Shown: positions 5,935 to 8,380 of the stretch, one piece after another
Layout: the number at the start of each line of letters is the position of its first letter
Position numbering within the stretch: position 1 is the first letter of the stretch
From: Clostridia bacterium
GTDB taxonomy: Bacteria; Bacillota; Clostridia; UMGS1883
Reading direction: 5' to 3'
Length of the DNA stretch: 8,380 nt
NCBI GenBank assembly: GCA_900768005.1
Contig: CAAGBE010000037.1
Location: 1 to 8,380, forward strand
Made by a program: the position numbers and the translations under genes
The notes under the pieces: generated by a model
Told to the model about the DNA's origin: nothing
The model's input: only the letters and a program-made list of their open reading frames with translations
Databases searched by the model: none

Positions 5935-6979
5935 TCTTACATCCTCCAATCATTTCAAAAAATTTGTTGTATAAGAAATTGGTTTCGTTGGGGCCGTCGC
6001 CGGGAATGGGACGGAACTGGATTGAAACAGCGTTCTTTCCGTTATATTCAATTCCTTCGCAACTCTTGTCGTTAAGGTTTTCATAAGTAACTGTTGCACA
6101 TTCGGGGAGTGTGTCACTTACTACTGTATAGCTGTGATTCTGGCTGGTTATATAAACACGGCCTGTTTCTATTTGTTTAACGGGCTGATTGGCACCTCTA
6201 TGTCCGTAGGTAAGCTTTTCTACTTTTGCACCGTTTGCCATAGCAAGAAGCTGATGACCAAGTCCAGTTGCAAAGATGGGCTTTTTACCAAATACTTCCT
6301 TTATAACCTTTACCGCATCAGACATATCCTCGGGATTTCCGGGACCGTCGGAAAGGTAAATTGCATCATAGGAAAGAAGCTCGTCCGCTTTTGTATTGTA
6401 GGGGAGAACAGTAACTGCCATACCCTTGTCGGTAAGTGTCTTAACGGCTGACTTGGTAGTACCGAAGTCGAGGAGAGCAATTTTTGCATTGCCGTCACCA
6501 ACTGTATATTTTTCCTTGGTGCTGACAGTTGAAACTGCATCCTTTGTATCAAATGCGGTAAGCTTTGCACCGTCAGGCTCTTTGGTAGTAATGCGGGCGG
6601 TCATTGTACCCTCTTCACGGATAATCTTGGTGATTTCCCTCGTGTCGATTCCACATATACCCATAATGCCCTGCTCTTTAAGGAAATTATCCAAAGTTCC
6701 CTCACAGCGGAAGTTTGATGGCATATCACAGATTTCTCTAACAATATATCCCTTTAAATGCACCTTTTCACTTTCCATATCGGAATAAATCATACCATAG
6801 TTACCGATAAGGGGATATGTCTGAACAAGAATCTGTCCGTAGTAGCAAGGGTCTGTAAGAGCTTCAATATAGCTTCCCATAGATGTGGAAAAAACGATTT
6901 CGCCGGTTTCCTCTGTTACTGCGCCAAAGCTTTCACCACAGAAAACTTTTCCGTTTTCCAGAATCAAATATGCTTTCAT
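5927..6979 (-). CDS. carA: Carbamoyl-phosphate synthase small subunit, glutaminase triad lost
   Basis: CarA normally hydrolyses glutamine and channels ammonia to CarB. This 350-residue protein has the usual length and two parts: the CarA-specific N-terminal domain (about 1-150) and a class I glutamine amidotransferase domain (about 166-350). Family motifs remain: DGPGNP (211-216), LGHQLLAMA (240-248), YGHRGANQPV (258-267) and ITSQNH (277-282). However, the nucleophile Cys of the GICLGHQ motif is Gly239, and QFHPEA reads QFRPIP, so the catalytic His is Arg323 and the Glu is Ile325. The 84-residue spacing matches E. coli C269/H353/E355, which supports the alignment. The ATG at 6979-6977 follows GAAAGG (6994-6989). 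The frame is intact and coupled to carB, so this looks like a maintained glutaminase-dead subunit rather than a decaying gene. Ammonia would have to come from solution or another donor. Confidence 0.95.
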   Translation of the reverse strand: MKAYLILENGKVFCGESFGAVTEETGEIVFSTSMGSYIEALTDPCYYGQILVQTYPLIGNYGMIYSDMESEKVHLKGYIVREICDMPSNFRCEGTLDNFLKEQGIMGICGIDTREITKIIREEGTMTARITTKEPDGAKLTAFDTKDAVSTVSTKEKYTVGDGNAKIALLDFGTTKSAVKTLTDKGMAVTVLPYNTKADELLSYDAIYLSDGPGNPEDMSDAVKVIKEVFGKKPIFATGLGHQLLAMANGAKVEKLTYGHRGANQPVKQIETGRVYITSQNHSYTVVSDTLPECATVTYENLNDKSCEGIEYNGKNAVSIQFRPIPGDGPNETNFLYNKFFEMIGGCKNA

Positions 6980-7002
6980 ATAACCATGCCTTTCTGAATT
7001 TT

Positions 7003-7029
7003 AGTATAGTAAAAGTGAATATAAATCAA
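7003..7029 (-). promoter_or_regulatory. Possible carA promoter with overlapping ARG-box-like site
   Basis: In the 46-nt gap before carA the minus strand has TATACT (7008-7003) and TTGATT (7029-7024), separated by a short 15-bp spacer. The 14-mer TTGATTTATATTCA (7029-7016) matches the ARG box core at eight of ten positions and overlaps the -35. Its distance from the -10 is almost the same as at argG. The leader would be under 20 nt. The -35 reaches into the last codons of argF. The short spacer and imperfect box keep confidence low; carA may rely mainly on read-through from argF. Confidence 0.35.
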
Positions 7030-7928
7030 GCCATCAATTTAACCATAACAGCCTTTTGTGCGTGGAGTCTGTTTTCAGCTTCTTCAAAAATTTCATCTGC
7101 GTGCTGTTCAATTATTTCAGCGGTGATTTCCTCTCCGCGGTGTGCAGGGAGACAATGGAGAACCATCGCACCTTCATTTGCAACCTGCATAAGCTCAGAA
7201 TTAATCTGGTAATCCTTGAAGATTTTTGCTCTTGCCTGAGATTCTTCCTCCTGACCCATGGATGCCCATACATCGGTATAGAGGACATCAGCACCCTTTG
7301 CTGCTTCCTTGATATCAGGTGTGCAGGTGAATTTGCCTGTTTCGTATGCCCACTTCATAATGTCGGCATCAGGCTCATAACCCTTGGGGCAAGCAATGGA
7401 AACTTCCATACCCATTTTGATTCCACCGACGATAAGTGAGTTTGCCATGTTATTTCCGTCACCCACGAAACACATCTTGAGTCCCTCAAGCTTGCCCTTC
7501 TTTTCACGGATTGTCATAAGGTCAGCAAGAACCTGACAGGGATGACAGTAGTCTGTAAGACCGTTTATAATCGGAATATTTCCGAATGCTGCTAAATCTT
7601 CAACCTCTTTCTGCTCGAAGGTACGAATCATAATACCGTCAAGGAATCTGGAAAGAACTCTTGCAGTATCCTGAATAACCTCGCCTCTGCCAATCTGCAG
7701 GTCACGTGGGCTTAAGAAAAGAGCCGTACCGCCAAGGTCGAATATACCAACCTCGAAAGATACTCTTGTTCTTGTGGAAGACTTCTGGAAAATCATACCG
7801 AGAGTCTTACCCTTTAAAAGGTGATGCTCAATGCCGTTTTTCTTTTCATACTTCAGCTTATCCGCAAGGTCAAGAATTTCTACAATCTCTTCCTTTGTAA
7901 GGTCGCCGAGTTTTAATAAGTGTTTCAT
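7026..7928 (-). CDS. argF: Ornithine carbamoyltransferase
   Basis: ArgF transfers the carbamoyl group from carbamoyl phosphate to ornithine, giving citrulline for ArgG; it is the direct consumer of the CarAB product encoded next to it. At 300 residues it is of normal length. The carbamoyl-phosphate loop SSTRTR (50-55) and HPCQ (129-132) are intact. The ornithine-binding DVWASMG (219-225) is present, as is HCLPAHRG (258-265) with the active-site cysteine. These features separate it from aspartate carbamoyltransferase. The ATG at 7928-7926 follows AAGGAGG (7945-7939), which lies inside the end of argD. The start overlaps the argD stop as ATGA, so translation of the two is probably coupled. carA starts 46 nt downstream. 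Confidence 0.97.
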   Translation of the reverse strand: MKHLLKLGDLTKEEIVEILDLADKLKYEKKNGIEHHLLKGKTLGMIFQKSSTRTRVSFEVGIFDLGGTALFLSPRDLQIGRGEVIQDTARVLSRFLDGIMIRTFEQKEVEDLAAFGNIPIINGLTDYCHPCQVLADLMTIREKKGKLEGLKMCFVGDGNNMANSLIVGGIKMGMEVSIACPKGYEPDADIMKWAYETGKFTCTPDIKEAAKGADVLYTDVWASMGQEEESQARAKIFKDYQINSELMQVANEGAMVLHCLPAHRGEEITAEIIEQHADEIFEEAENRLHAQKAVMVKLMA

Positions 7929-8380
7929 AATTTACATGCCTCCTTGATTATGTCAAGAGCTTTTACAAGCTCATTGGTTTCTATGTTAAGCGGGGGAAGA
8001 AGTCTTACCTTGTCCTTTGCGGTAAGAACCAACACACCCTTTTCAATACAGTAGTTTACAACTTCCTTTGCTTCTTTGGTTGTTTTAATACCCATTATCA
8101 GACCAAGACCTGATATGCTTTCGATACCCTCAGCCCCCGAAAGTGTTTCACGGATAAGATTGGCTTTATTTGTAACCTCATCCAAAAATTCATCGGTAAG
8201 TCTTGAAAGCACATTTACCGCACCGCTGCAGCAAACGGGGTTTCCGCCGAAGGTGGAGCCGTTAAGACCCGGCTCAAAAATATCCTTTACCTTTTCACCA
8301 AGCATTGTTGCACCGAGGGGAAGACCTCCTGCAAGACCCTTTGCAGTTGAAACAACATCGGGCTGGATGCCGTAGTGCAT
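7925..8380 (-). CDS. argD: Acetylornithine aminotransferase, C-terminal 151 residues (runs off right edge)
   Basis: ArgD is the PLP-dependent class III aminotransferase that makes N-acetylornithine from N-acetylglutamate semialdehyde and glutamate; the same family can act on succinyl-diaminopimelate pathway intermediates. The visible part carries the PLP-binding lysine in STAKGLAGG (Lys codon 8341-8339) and the cofactor-phosphate motif GSTFGGNP. It then has the C-terminal small domain with a VRLLPPLNI-type segment. The Met at the very edge corresponds to an internal position just before HYG.QPD, so the true start lies to the right and well over half the usual roughly 390-400 residues are missing. 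Its TGA overlaps the argF ATG, placing it in the same operon; context favours the arginine role. Confidence 0.93.
   Translation of the reverse strand: MHYGIQPDVVSTAKGLAGGLPLGATMLGEKVKDIFEPGLNGSTFGGNPVCCSGAVNVLSRLTDEFLDEVTNKANLIRETLSGAEGIESISGLGLIMGIKTTKEAKEVVNYCIEKGVLVLTAKDKVRLLPPLNIETNELVKALDIIKEACKL

Noticed and set aside
5934..5949. TTG start for carB giving five extra residues
   Set aside because: This TTG overlaps the Shine-Dalgarno sequence itself; the ATG at 5934 has ideal spacing and gives the family-typical MPK start.
1..8380. CRISPR array, tRNA, rRNA, transposase or attachment site
   Set aside because: None was seen by eye: no spaced direct repeats, no cloverleaf-like sequence and no mobile-element protein.

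Overview
The window is a compact arginine-biosynthesis locus read entirely from the minus strand. In transcription order (right to left) it holds argD (3' part), argF, carA, a carB-dapF fusion, argG and argH (5' part). Moderately AT-rich DNA, strong GGAGG-type ribosome binding sites, very tight gene packing and the protein sequences suggest a Firmicute of the class Clostridia, perhaps a gut Oscillospirales-type organism. This is inference: the window has no rRNA or other taxonomic marker.

Layout: argD enters from the right edge and ends in an ATGA overlap with argF. A 46-nt gap, carrying a weak candidate promoter with an ARG-box-like site, precedes carA. CarA and carB overlap by 8 nt (ATGCCTAA). 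The carB frame continues without a break into a full-length diaminopimelate-epimerase (DapF) domain. A 180-nt AT-rich gap follows with an extended -10 promoter, three ARG-box-like palindromes at 22-bp steps and a long leader hairpin in front of argG. A 72-nt gap with a palindrome near the argG stop leads to argH, which leaves through the left edge.

Together the genes make N-acetylornithine (ArgD), carbamoyl phosphate (CarA/CarB), citrulline (ArgF), argininosuccinate (ArgG) and arginine (ArgH). Ornithine formation and the first steps (argC, argJ, argB) are not in view and may lie to the right.

The unusual part is the carbamoyl-phosphate synthetase. All three positions of the CarA glutaminase triad are replaced (Cys to Gly, His to Arg, Glu to Ile), while both CarB ATP-grasp cores keep the key residues checked. 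CarB carries a C-terminal DapF domain whose first catalytic cysteine is Ala, although the second cysteine and most substrate-binding residues remain. The nucleotide-effector site of CarB also looks eroded. I read this as an arginine-dedicated synthetase that probably uses free ammonia, or ammonia from another source, with an added amino-acid-binding or epimerase-like module of unknown role.
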